A stretch of DNA of 22,997 bases from assembly GCA_019244945.1 (NCBI GenBank), contig JAFASD010000018.1:1-22997 (forward strand), read 5' to 3'. Below the pieces are notes generated by a model, which made no database searches, was not told the DNA's origin, and was given only the letters and a program-made list of their open reading frames with translations. The translations under genes were made by a program, and so were the position numbers. The stretch is from Acidobacteriaceae bacterium (GTDB taxonomy: Bacteria; Acidobacteriota; Terriglobia; Bryobacterales; Bryobacteraceae). Below are positions 6,745 through 15,247 of this stretch, piece after piece; the first letter of the stretch is position 1, and each line of letters begins with the position of its first letter.

Positions 6745-8390
6745 GTTTCCTCCGGTTCGCTCTTCTCGCTTGGGGTCTCGCGCTTGCTGTCCCGCAGCCC
6801 TATGCGCCCGATTTTCGCAATGTTGCCCGGCAGGCCGGACTCATCGATACGTTTCCAAACGGCGGCGCCGTTTCGAAGCAATTCATCATTGAAACCACTG
6901 GGAGTGGAATTGCTTTTATTGATTACGATAACGACGGCTTGCTTGATCTCTTCGTGCTCTCGGGCCAGGGCGGCACGAATCGCATGTATCACAACGAGGG
7001 AAACGGACGGTTTCGCGATGTCACCGATCAACTAGGCCTCCGCTCCTCCGGCTGGGCGCAAGGGGTGTGCGCCGGCGACTACGATAACGACGGCTTTACC
7101 GATCTATTCGTAACGTATTGGGGACAAAATCACCTCTACCGGAACATTCAGGGCCGGCATTTTGAGGACGTGACTGCGGCGGCTCATCTCACTCAAAATC
7201 GTGTGCGCTATAACAGCGGTTGCGCATTCACCGACGTCGATAGCGATGGGCATCTGGACTTGTTCGTTGCCAATTACGTGAAGTTCGATCCCGCTATCAC
7301 TCCGAAACCGGGCGCCAATCCTCATTGCTATTACCGCGGTATCCCTGTAAATTGCGGACCGCGCGGTCTGCCATTCGATCGCAATCTCCTTTATCGAAAC
7401 AACGGAGATGGCACGTTCACGGATATCTCGGAGTCGTCCGGAATTGCGGCTCCGGCAGGTCACTACTCGCTCAGCGTTCTGACTGGCGATTTCAACGAAG
7501 ACGGGCTGCCTGACATTTATGTAGCTTGCGACCAAACACCGTCGTTGCTCTACATCAACAAAGGTCACGGCAAGTTCGAGGAAGAAGGAGTGCTCCGAGG
7601 TGTGGCTTTCGACCAAAACGGCAAAGCGATGTCAGGCATGGGCGTCGATGCCGCGGATTACATCGGCGATGGGCATTTCAGCATATTCCGCACCAACTTC
7701 TCCGATGAGTTCGAAACGCTCTACCGGAATACGGGCGGAGGCAACTTCGACGAGGTCACGCTCGATGCCGGCCTTGGACAAAATACGCGCTACGTGGGAT
7801 GGGGCGCTGGCTTTTTCGACTTCAATAATGATGGATGGAAAGATCTGTTGCTCGTGAACGGTCATGCTTTCCCGGAAGTTGAGAGTTTACACATCGACAT
7901 TCATTACCGAGATCGCGCGATCCTCTATCAAAATCTGACGAACGGCAAATTTCAGGACATCTCGCAACAGGCAGGTCCGGCGCTACTTGAAAAGCATTCT
8001 TCGCGCGGTGCGGCTTTCGGTGATTTTGATAACGATGGAGCCGTCGAGATTGCGGTAAACAACCAAAACGAGTCGCCATCGCTGCTGAAGCAGGAGGTCA
8101 ATCCGCCTGGGCATTGGGTCATTCTGAAGCTGGTCGGTACACGCTCGAATCGAAGCGCCATCGGAGCACGAGTAAAACTCGTTGCCAACGGGCACGCGCA
8201 GTATGGCGAAATTAGAAGCGGCGGAAGTTATCTTTCACAAAACGATCTGCGGCTGCACTTCGGTTTGGCTTCCGCGACGCAAATTGACAATATGGAAGTG
8301 CATTGGCCAAGCGGAACGCGGCAAGATTTAAAAAATCAAAAATGCGATCGCGTGCTTACGATTCAGGAACCCTGGAAGTCGGCTAAGTAA
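6741..8390 (+). CDS. Secreted FG-GAP seven-bladed propeller protein with ASPIC/UnbV domain (CRTAC1 family), second copy
   Basis: A 549-aa paralogue of the protein encoded at 664-2334. Its GTG start overlaps the TPR gene stop by four bases (GTGA). Residues 1-20 form a signal peptide (VSFLRFALLAWGLALAVPQP). FG-GAP loops are seen at about residues 61, 113, 165, 250, 306, 360 and 428. The fifth (DYIGDGHFSIF) and third deviate from consensus, so some blades may have lost calcium binding. The paired-cysteine insert is kept (C196 and C205, GIPVNCGPRGLP). The ASPIC/UnbV domain covers about 460-530 (KLVGTRSNRSAIGARVKL, MEVHWPSG). Its close match in domain order, spacing and insert motif to the first operon gene indicates duplication within the operon. 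The stop (TAA, 8388-8390) directly abuts the stop of the convergent GH42 gene, leaving no room for a terminator. Confidence 0.85.
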   Translation: MSFLRFALLAWGLALAVPQPYAPDFRNVARQAGLIDTFPNGGAVSKQFIIETTGSGIAFIDYDNDGLLDLFVLSGQGGTNRMYHNEGNGRFRDVTDQLGLRSSGWAQGVCAGDYDNDGFTDLFVTYWGQNHLYRNIQGRHFEDVTAAAHLTQNRVRYNSGCAFTDVDSDGHLDLFVANYVKFDPAITPKPGANPHCYYRGIPVNCGPRGLPFDRNLLYRNNGDGTFTDISESSGIAAPAGHYSLSVLTGDFNEDGLPDIYVACDQTPSLLYINKGHGKFEEEGVLRGVAFDQNGKAMSGMGVDAADYIGDGHFSIFRTNFSDEFETLYRNTGGGNFDEVTLDAGLGQNTRYVGWGAGFFDFNNDGWKDLLLVNGHAFPEVESLHIDIHYRDRAILYQNLTNGKFQDISQQAGPALLEKHSSRGAAFGDFDNDGAVEIAVNNQNESPSLLKQEVNPPGHWVILKLVGTRSNRSAIGARVKLVANGHAQYGEIRSGGSYLSQNDLRLHFGLASATQIDNMEVHWPSGTRQDLKNQKCDRVLTIQEPWKSAK

Positions 8391-10493
8391 TTAGCGTTCC
8401 ACCCAAACGGTCGCACCTCCCGGCGATACGTCCGGTTTCCCTATCAACACTTGAGCATTCGCCCCAGCCGGAATGTGTTCCGTCTGACTCGCGAAGTTTG
8501 TTGCGACCCAGAAACCGTCGCGCCAATCTACGAGGAAGTTTGGATCCAAATTCCCGGGATTCGCACCGGCGGCTGCATAAACCTGATGTAAGAGCGCACG
8601 TTCCAGCTCGCCGTCGAACGTATCGACGCCGATGTATGTGACTGTCCCGCGGCCCAGCTTATGAGTTACCGCTGCGGGACGCCCTGAATAAAACTGATCC
8701 GCGTATTGCGCGAGCACCTCCGTACCCGTGTCCGGTTGCAACACATCGCCCCACGATCCCCAGCTATAGCTCTTGCCATTTGCAGTGACATGACCATCTA
8801 CTCCGACCGGCAGGAGGTCATAAAAAGGAATTTTCGCACCGACCAGATTGTAAATAGGCTCAGCCCAAAGCGCTTCCCACAGATGCCCTCGCAAATCTTT
8901 CTGTCCTGTGCGGCTGGTGAGTACCAGACGGCCCCCGTTCTGCACGTAAGCGGTCCAGCGGCGAATCAGGTCTTCATTGACGAGTTGATATGCGGGCGCA
9001 ACCACGAACGGATATTTGCTGAAATCGCGATCGGCGGTGATCACATCCACCGGCGCCATCATGCTCTTCAACGCGCGGTAATACCGCATCCAATGCCCGA
9101 CGGTATCCCAGCGTTTTGTTTGCACGTGATTCGAAATGTCCCACCGATTGTCGTGGCTGATCAGGAATGCAGTGCGTCGCGCAGCGTAGGCTTGCGGTTC
9201 GCGCGCGTCGGGGTTGTACTGTTTCCGAAGCTCGACGATTTCGCGCATCGCCTGTGCATACTCGCGGCCGCCCGGCGATGGCGTGACACCATCCGTCTCG
9301 GCCAATCCTTTGTGGTACAGCTCGGATCCAAAGAGAGGCTGCCGGTAGCGGTACGTGCAAACTAATCGCGCGCCCGCACCGAACGCCCGCAATAGCCACA
9401 TATGAATTGCGCCGGGCAACGGCCACGGATTCACCTCACCCCAATTCACCTGTCCCGGTTGCAATTCCATAGGTCCGGAAAGCCCATTGAACGATCGCAT
9501 GAAATCGTGCATGAACGACATTTGTTCTGCGCTGCCGAGTCGGAACCCAAGCGGGCCTTCGTTTAGATCACCATGCACCGGGTAATGAGTCCACGTAAAG
9601 ACGTCCAGCGTTTTGGCCGAGAGTGATGGATCCACATCTTCGTGCAGTGTCATGAAATTTGTGGTGATCCACTGATTTTTCGAATACTGGCGGATGATGT
9701 TGGCTTGCATATTTAGGTAATCAGCGGTCTCGTGGGCAAACCAACGCTTGAAATCGAGCAGCTCGTGAGGGCTTGGGTCGGCCACTAACGTCTCCAGATT
9801 CGGGATCTCGATCTGATCGAAGTTCTGATACATCGTGGACCAAAATGCTCCGCCCCAATCCTGATTCAAGCGATCAATGGTCCCATACTTCTCGCGTAAC
9901 CAGGCGCGAAATTTTACCGTCGCCGCCTTTGAGTAAGAGAAGCGCCGTCCATAATGGCTGAGCTCGTTATCAATCTGCCAACCCCACACACGCGGATCAT
10001 TCCCGAATCGCTTGACCAGTTCGCTATCGATCTTCGTAACATAGTCCCGATAAACGGGCGAACTCCAGTCGGCCTGCTCGCGGCCGCCGTGCTCCATAGT
10101 CCGGCCCTGCGCGTCGATCATTAATATTTCGGGATGATTGCGCGTGAGCCAAATCGGCGGCGTGGCGCTGGGAGTGCAAAGCACCACCTTTAATCCATTT
10201 TTCGCAGCCAAATCGACGTTCTTTTCGAGCCAATCGAATTGATACTTGCCTTCCTCCGGTTCCATGAAGTACCAGGCAAACTCGCCCATGTGGACAAACT
10301 CCATCCCGAGCTTGTGAATGTTCCCCATATCGCGCTCCCACTGCGATTCCGGCCACGCTTCGGGATAGTAATAAACGCCGATGGTGAGCATGTCTTTTTT
10401 TGGAAACCAATCGGGTTTTTGCGCCCGCATCGCAGGCGCGCAAAGGAGCGCCAGAAATAGTAACGGGAACGTTCTCGGCCGGTGTCTTCTCAT
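8391..10493 (-). CDS. GH42 beta-galactosidase, exported
   Basis: A 700-aa protein, the usual GH42 length. Residues 1-24 are a signal peptide (RRHRPRTFPLLFLALLCAPA, ending AMRAQ), unlike the many intracellular GH42 enzymes. The (beta/alpha)8 catalytic domain starts at about residue 36 (TIGVYYYPEAWPESQWERD). The acid/base is E177 in GWQIDNELSH and the nucleophile is E343 in PMELQPGQVNW, both in canonical contexts. A GH42 trimerisation (beta-galactosidase-like glutamine-amidotransferase-fold) domain follows at about 415-625, then a short C-terminal beta domain (WRDGFWVATNF). Of the cysteines that bind zinc in Thermus-type GH42, only C106 is kept, so the zinc site is absent. It hydrolyses terminal beta-galactosides. 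It is divergent from the GH36 gene with 54 bases between starts; a TAATGT box lies 7 bases before the ATG and no Shine-Dalgarno sequence is seen. Confidence 0.93.
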   Translation of the reverse strand: MRRHRPRTFPLLFLALLCAPAMRAQKPDWFPKKDMLTIGVYYYPEAWPESQWERDMGNIHKLGMEFVHMGEFAWYFMEPEEGKYQFDWLEKNVDLAAKNGLKVVLCTPSATPPIWLTRNHPEILMIDAQGRTMEHGGREQADWSSPVYRDYVTKIDSELVKRFGNDPRVWGWQIDNELSHYGRRFSYSKAATVKFRAWLREKYGTIDRLNQDWGGAFWSTMYQNFDQIEIPNLETLVADPSPHELLDFKRWFAHETADYLNMQANIIRQYSKNQWITTNFMTLHEDVDPSLSAKTLDVFTWTHYPVHGDLNEGPLGFRLGSAEQMSFMHDFMRSFNGLSGPMELQPGQVNWGEVNPWPLPGAIHMWLLRAFGAGARLVCTYRYRQPLFGSELYHKGLAETDGVTPSPGGREYAQAMREIVELRKQYNPDAREPQAYAARRTAFLISHDNRWDISNHVQTKRWDTVGHWMRYYRALKSMMAPVDVITADRDFSKYPFVVAPAYQLVNEDLIRRWTAYVQNGGRLVLTSRTGQKDLRGHLWEALWAEPIYNLVGAKIPFYDLLPVGVDGHVTANGKSYSWGSWGDVLQPDTGTEVLAQYADQFYSGRPAAVTHKLGRGTVTYIGVDTFDGELERALLHQVYAAAGANPGNLDPNFLVDWRDGFWVATNFASQTEHIPAGANAQVLIGKPDVSPGGATVWVER

Positions 10494-10534
10494 GATTCGA
10501 ACATTAGATCACCTTCAACATTGACAGCCGAGAG

Positions 10535-10540
10535 TACAAT
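10535..10540 (+). promoter_or_regulatory. Candidate -10 box of the GH36 gene
   Basis: TACAAT ends seven bases before the preferred ATG at 10548, so a transcript would begin at or next to the start codon. A TTGACA at 10521-10526 is only eight bases away, too close to act as its -35. No Shine-Dalgarno sequence is present. Confidence 0.4.
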
Positions 10541-10547
10541 CGAGACC

Positions 10548-12734
10548 ATGTGTCGCACTGGAGCTATCCTGCTTACCGCCTCTATGCTCGCGTCTTTTCT
10601 CCCTGCGCAGACGATTCAGTTCGTCGAAAGCCGGAAAATCTGGCTCCTCACCACGGCCCACAGCTCTTACGCTATGGGGATTGGCGCTGACCGCCAGCTA
10701 CAGCATCTCTATTGGGGCGGAGCGCTTTGGCGCGTCGATGACATCCCGCAACTCAATCAACGCCCTGATATTTCTTCTTTCGATCCACGAGAAATGTTGG
10801 AGAACGAGGAATTTCCCGGCTGGGGCGGTGTTCGCTATTACGAGCCTGCCATAAAAATTACGCGCGCCGATGGCGATCGGGATCTCGTTCTACAATATGT
10901 TTCTCAGCACATTCAGGGAGATGATCTGGATATTTCTCTGAAAGACATTCGGGACGACATCGAAGCTACGCTGCATTACCACGTCTATCCGGAAACCGGA
11001 ATCATTGCGCGCTCCGCGACCGTTCGCAATCGGACCAAGCAAGCCATAGCAATCGAAAGTGCCCAATCGGCGACGTGGTACATGCCTCCGGGCGATGGGT
11101 ATCGCCTCTCTTACTTGAGTGGACGCTGGGCTGCAGAAACGCAAATCAATCAGGAGCCGGTTCACGAAGGTATGAAAGTTCTCGAAAGCCGGCTGGGGCA
11201 CACCGGGCATAATTTAAACCCGTGGTTCGCAATTGATGCAGGAGCGAATGAGCAACAAGGACGCGTCTGGTTTGGCGCGCTCGGCTGGAGCGGAAACTGG
11301 CGGATCACTGTCGAGCAGACGCCTTACAAGCAGGTACGCGTAACGGGCGGGTTCAATACGTTTGACTTCTCCTATCCTTTGAAGCCCGGGGAAAGTCTCG
11401 AAACGTCTCCGTTCTATGGAGGCTTCACCGAGCATGGGTTTGGTGAGGCCTCGAGACTTTTGCATGATGTCGAGCGTGCTGATATTGAGCCGCATGGGCT
11501 TCAGGCGCGTGTCCGCCCCGTGCTTTACAACTCCTGGGAAGCTACGGAATTCAACGTGAGCGAGGCTGGACAAAAACAGCTTGCCGAAAAAGCCGCCAAG
11601 TTGGGTGTCGAGCTATTCGTCATTGACGATGGCTGGTTCGGAAAACGCAACACCGACCATGCAGGATTGGGCGATTGGTTCGTGAACCCGGAAAAATTCC
11701 CAGACGGGTTAGGCCCGCTGATCCAATATGTCAACGGATTAGGCATGGATTTCGGCCTGTGGGTCGAGCCGGAAATGGTCAATCCGGATAGCGATCTTTA
11801 TCGGGCACACCCGGATTGGGTGATGAATTTTCCAGGACGTCCGCGCAGCGAATTGCGGAATCAATTGGTTTTGAATTTCGCGCGCGATGACGTGAAGGAA
11901 TACATTTTCAGTGCGCTCGATAAGCTCGCGAGCGAGTATAAGATCCGCTATTTCAAATGGGACATGAATCGAATCTTTTCCGAGCCTGGTTGGCCGGAGC
12001 TGCCTCCAGCCGAACAGCGGGAATTGTGGGTCAAGTACGTTTGGAATCTCTACGACGTCATGGCCCGGCTTCGAGCGAAACACCCGAATCTGGAGATTGA
12101 ATCATGTTCCGGCGGCGGCGGACGCGTCGACCTGGGCGTTTTGAAACATATCGATGAATTCTGGACTTCCGACAACACCGAGGCATTTGATCGCTTGCGG
12201 ATACAGGAAGGGTTTTCGGAGGCTTATGCGGCGAAGCTCATGTCCGCATGGGTGACCGACGTTCCGAATATGAATGGTCGCAGCACCCCACTGCAATACC
12301 GATTTCTTGTCGCGATGCAAGGGGCACTCGGTGTTGGAGCAAATTTGAACAAGTGGACCGATGAGGATTCGAAACTCGCGACGGAAATGATCGCGCTTTA
12401 CAAGCGGATTCGTAACACGGTTCAGTTTGGGAACCTTTATCGGCTCTTGTCGCCTCGCACCAGCGATACGACCGCGAACGAGTACGTCTCGAAAGAAGGC
12501 AAGCAGGCCGTGCTCTTTGCGTTCCGTCATTCGCAACAATACAGCACACCGCCGCCCGTAATTTATTTACAAGGCCTCGACAGCCGTGCTGTGTATAGGC
12601 TGGAATCTGCTGATGGAAAGCTGCTCCAAAAACAGGCGGAACTGAGCGGAGCCTATCTCATGCAGAATGGCGTAAATCTGAATTTGTGTGACGATTACGA
12701 CAGCACAGCATTCGTTCTGCAGCGCGTTGATTGA
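10548..12734 (+). CDS. GH36 alpha-galactosidase, exported
   Basis: A 728-aa protein, typical of GH36. I chose ATG 10548 over the in-frame ATG at 10482 because it begins a signal peptide directly (CRTGAILLTASMLASFLPAQ), and the longer start would overlap the GH42 gene and add a non-signal stretch. An N-terminal beta-supersandwich covers about 25-310. The (beta/alpha)8 domain covers about 320-640 with GH36 motifs: LYNSWEAT (327-), VIDDGWFG (358-), GLWVEPEMV (403-), the nucleophile D472 in FKWDMNR, SCSGGGGR (519-) and the acid/base D542 in WTSDNTEAFDR. It removes alpha-1,6- or alpha-1,3-linked galactose from oligosaccharides or galactosylated polymers, here probably outside the cytoplasm. The next gene begins one base after its stop, so the two are cotranscribed. 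Confidence 0.93.
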   Translation: MCRTGAILLTASMLASFLPAQTIQFVESRKIWLLTTAHSSYAMGIGADRQLQHLYWGGALWRVDDIPQLNQRPDISSFDPREMLENEEFPGWGGVRYYEPAIKITRADGDRDLVLQYVSQHIQGDDLDISLKDIRDDIEATLHYHVYPETGIIARSATVRNRTKQAIAIESAQSATWYMPPGDGYRLSYLSGRWAAETQINQEPVHEGMKVLESRLGHTGHNLNPWFAIDAGANEQQGRVWFGALGWSGNWRITVEQTPYKQVRVTGGFNTFDFSYPLKPGESLETSPFYGGFTEHGFGEASRLLHDVERADIEPHGLQARVRPVLYNSWEATEFNVSEAGQKQLAEKAAKLGVELFVIDDGWFGKRNTDHAGLGDWFVNPEKFPDGLGPLIQYVNGLGMDFGLWVEPEMVNPDSDLYRAHPDWVMNFPGRPRSELRNQLVLNFARDDVKEYIFSALDKLASEYKIRYFKWDMNRIFSEPGWPELPPAEQRELWVKYVWNLYDVMARLRAKHPNLEIESCSGGGGRVDLGVLKHIDEFWTSDNTEAFDRLRIQEGFSEAYAAKLMSAWVTDVPNMNGRSTPLQYRFLVAMQGALGVGANLNKWTDEDSKLATEMIALYKRIRNTVQFGNLYRLLSPRTSDTTANEYVSKEGKQAVLFAFRHSQQYSTPPPVIYLQGLDSRAVYRLESADGKLLQKQAELSGAYLMQNGVNLNLCDDYDSTAFVLQRVD

Positions 12735-12735
12735 C

Positions 12736-14328
12736 ATGAGGCTTCATTGGATTGGCGCAGCCTTGTTCTGCGCGATAGCGGCGACTGCTCAACAGACCGG
12801 CATGCCGCATCTGGAAAAGCGCGGAACGGCCACGCAGTTGATTGTTGATGGCAAACCGTTCCTCATGCTTGCCGCCGAAATCCACAATTCGAGTTCGTCA
12901 AATCTCGACTATATGCGACCAATCTGGCCGCGGCTGGCCGACATTCCGGTGAACACAGTTCTGACACCCGTCTCTTGGGAGCTGGTGGAACCGGCGGAAG
13001 GCAAATTCGAGTTCAGCCTCGTCGATGGCCTGATTCAGGATGCGAGGAAAAACAACTTACGCCTCGTATTTTTGTGGCTCGCCAGTTGGAAGAACGGAAT
13101 GTCTAGCTATGCGCCTGTTTGGGTGAAGCAGGATACGCGACGTTTTCCTCGAGTCATCGAGCAGGATGGCCAGCCGGTTGAAATATTCAGCACCTTCGGC
13201 ACAGAAACCAGGAATGCGGACGCGCGGGCTTTCGCAGCATTGATGCGGCACATACGCGAGATTGACGGCCAGGCTCATACGGTTCTCATGATGCAAGTTG
13301 AAAATGAAGTCGGCGTGCTCGGCGATTCGCGAGATCGGTCTCCAGCGGCTAACCGTGCCTTCCAAGGCCCAGTACCCAAGGAACTGTTGAGCTATTTGCA
13401 GCAACATCGCGACACTCTCATCCCGGAGTTTCGGAAGAGCTGGGACGCAGCTGGCGGCAAAACCGCAGGCACATGGGAGCAAATATTTGGCGCGGCCGCT
13501 CTTACGGACGAAATCTTTATGGCATGGAACTACGGACGCTACGTACAACATGTCGCCGCTGCCGGAAAGACTGAATACCCGCTGCCCATGTACGTGAATA
13601 CCTGGCTTGGGGGTCCGACTTCCACTCCAGGAAGATTTCCGAGCGGTGGCCCGCAACCGGAAGTCATGGATCTCTGGAAAGCGGCGGGAAACGCGATCGA
13701 CATCTATTCGCCCGACATCTATCAGCCAAACTTCGCCGAATGGTGCGAGCGATATAACCGCTCGGGTAATCCGTTGTTCATACCGGAAGCAAGTGGCGGC
13801 GCGACGGCTGAAGCGAACGTCTTCTATGCCATTGGCCAAACGACGCAATGGGTTTCTCGCAATTCGGAATCGATTCCTGGAGTGACGTGAACAATAATCT
13901 CGGTAAAAGCTATCAGGCTCTCCTGCAGTTCGCACCCATGATCCTGGAACACCAAGGCTCGCGAGAAATGACTGGCTTTCTTCTCGAAGCAACACCCATC
14001 CGTTTCGGGTGAATTAGGGGGATATCAACTCGGCATCAGTCTTGATGAGATTTTCGGCAGCGGAGCAGAAAGAGGTTACGGGCTCGTTATGGCGACGGCG
14101 CCGAACGAGTTTCTAGGCGCCGGAAGCGGATTTCGGGTCTCTTTCTCACCCAAGACAAGCGGGCCTTCGCATGCTGGAATCGGGTATGTGGAAGAGGGCA
14201 GTTTTGTTGACGGCGCCTGGAAATCCGGACGCCGATTAAATGGTGATGAAAACGATCAAGGACGTTTTTGGCGGTTCGCGCCTCAAAAGATCAACATCGA
14301 AAAAGTCACGCTCTACCGGTTCCATTGA
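12736..14328 (+). pseudogene. GH35 beta-galactosidase with DUF5597-like C-terminal domain, interrupted by two compensating frameshifts
   Basis: ATG 12736 follows the GH36 stop by one base and starts a signal peptide (RLHWIGAALFCAIAATAQ). Residues 25-355 form a GH35-type barrel: acid/base E191 in QVENEVG and nucleophile E351 in IPEASGG. The first frame ends at TGA 13888-13890, but family-like sequence continues one frame over from about 13842 (DAMGFSQFGIDSWSDV, then SYQALLQFAPMILEHQG) to TGA 14010-14012. It then resumes in the original frame from 14011 (ELGGYQLGISLDEIFG) to TGA 14326-14328. Losing one A in the run at 13838-13840 and gaining one G at 14007-14009 explains both shifts. With them repaired the protein is about 530 aa, like Cellvibrio Bgl35A, which trims galactose from xyloglucan. 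It is either a recent pseudogene or carries homopolymer sequencing errors. Conventional gene calling would give a truncated frame 12736-13890 plus a fragment near 14089-14328. Confidence 0.85.
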
Positions 14329-14331
14329 ATG

Positions 14332-15234
14332 TCAGATGCGGGCCGCATTTAGTGCCTGCTCGCGGGCGGCGCGCAGCTTTGCGACGGGATCGCCAGTCGG
14401 CAGAAATTCCATAGCGACCATGCGGTCGTACTTGAGTTGCGCGAGCTTGCGGTAGATGCTCTCGTAATTGATCTCGCCGGTTCCCGGCTCATGGCGTCCC
14501 GGAACATCCGCGATGTGCACCAAGCCGGTGTACTGAATATTTTTTTCAAGTTTCTCGATCAGATTCCCTTCAGCGATCTGCTCGTGGAAAAAGTCGTATA
14601 AAAACTGGACTTGCGGGTGGTTTACCGCGCGAATAATTTCGAAGCCTTCGGCGACCGATGTTAAGTAATAATTCTTGTTCTCCTCTGGGTCGATATTTTC
14701 AAGCAGCAGGCGTACGGGCTGGCCATGGATCTGCTTGCCTTCGACGATGGAAGCTGCTTTTTTGAGGCCCTCGATACAGCTCTGATGCTGTGTTTCGCGA
14801 GGCATGCCGGGAACTACATTGCCGGACATGATGATCACGGCGGGGCAATCGAGCTTCTCCATAATCGGCAGCTCATGTTGCAAATCGGCAAGCATCGCAT
14901 CCCGATCGCTCGGGTTTCCAATGCCGTGTTTGAGTCCGGCCGTAGTGTCGAAAGTGATGCCGAGTTGTTTCCGTTTCGCAGTAGCGCTGTTGAAATCGAG
15001 CACAGACCAGTTGTGATATTCGCCCACCAACTCCACATTCTTGTAACCGGCTTCCACCACTTTTTCGAGGCGCCGCTCAAAAGAAAGATCTTTGAAAACC
15101 GTCCACAGCATGATCGAAAAGTTGAACGGTGCAGGCGATTCATCCTGGGCGGCAGCGCGACTTCGGGAGGGTTCCAACGCGCCTGCAATCGCCGCAGCTC
15201 CCGCGAGACTCTTGGAAAACGTTCTTCTGTTCAT
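14332..15234 (-). CDS. Tat-signal sugar phosphate isomerase/epimerase-like TIM-barrel protein (hydroxypyruvate isomerase-like)
   Basis: A 300-aa protein from ATG 15234; an in-frame ATG at 15258 would add eight residues before the signal and overlap the promoter palindrome. GAGGCGGA about 6-8 bases upstream serves as Shine-Dalgarno. Residues 2-28 form a twin-arginine signal (NRRTFSKSLAGAAAIAGA). The mature part is an AP-endonuclease-2-type TIM barrel closest to hydroxypyruvate isomerase: FSIMLWTVF at 39, VELVGEYHNW at 68, likely metal ligands E179 (LLLENID), D214 (LYDFFH), H240 and E276 (VAMEFLP), and the Hyi-like signature IADVPGRHEPGTGEINY at 241-257. It probably isomerises or epimerises a small sugar or sugar acid. 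Exported members of this family are frequent in Acidobacteriota and Planctomycetota, with substrates mostly unknown. It converges on the GH35 gene with three bases between stops. Confidence 0.8.
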   Translation of the reverse strand: MNRRTFSKSLAGAAAIAGALEPSRSRAAAQDESPAPFNFSIMLWTVFKDLSFERRLEKVVEAGYKNVELVGEYHNWSVLDFNSATAKRKQLGITFDTTAGLKHGIGNPSDRDAMLADLQHELPIMEKLDCPAVIIMSGNVVPGMPRETQHQSCIEGLKKAASIVEGKQIHGQPVRLLLENIDPEENKNYYLTSVAEGFEIIRAVNHPQVQFLYDFFHEQIAEGNLIEKLEKNIQYTGLVHIADVPGRHEPGTGEINYESIYRKLAQLKYDRMVAMEFLPTGDPVAKLRAAREQALNAARI

Positions 15235-15247
15235 AAATTCCGCCTCA

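Noticed and set aside
8706..9365. 219-codon plus-strand frame inside the GH42 gene
   Set aside because: Antisense to a complete GH42 enzyme with intact catalytic motifs; no family resemblance.
10521..10540. TTGACA and TACAAT as a complete sigma-70 promoter
   Set aside because: The spacer is only 8 bases instead of about 17, so the TTGACA cannot serve this -10 box.
13057..13995. 312-codon minus-strand frame antisense to the GH35 gene
   Set aside because: The plus strand shows GH35 catalytic motifs across the same span. The minus frame has no recognisable domain, signal peptide or ribosome site.
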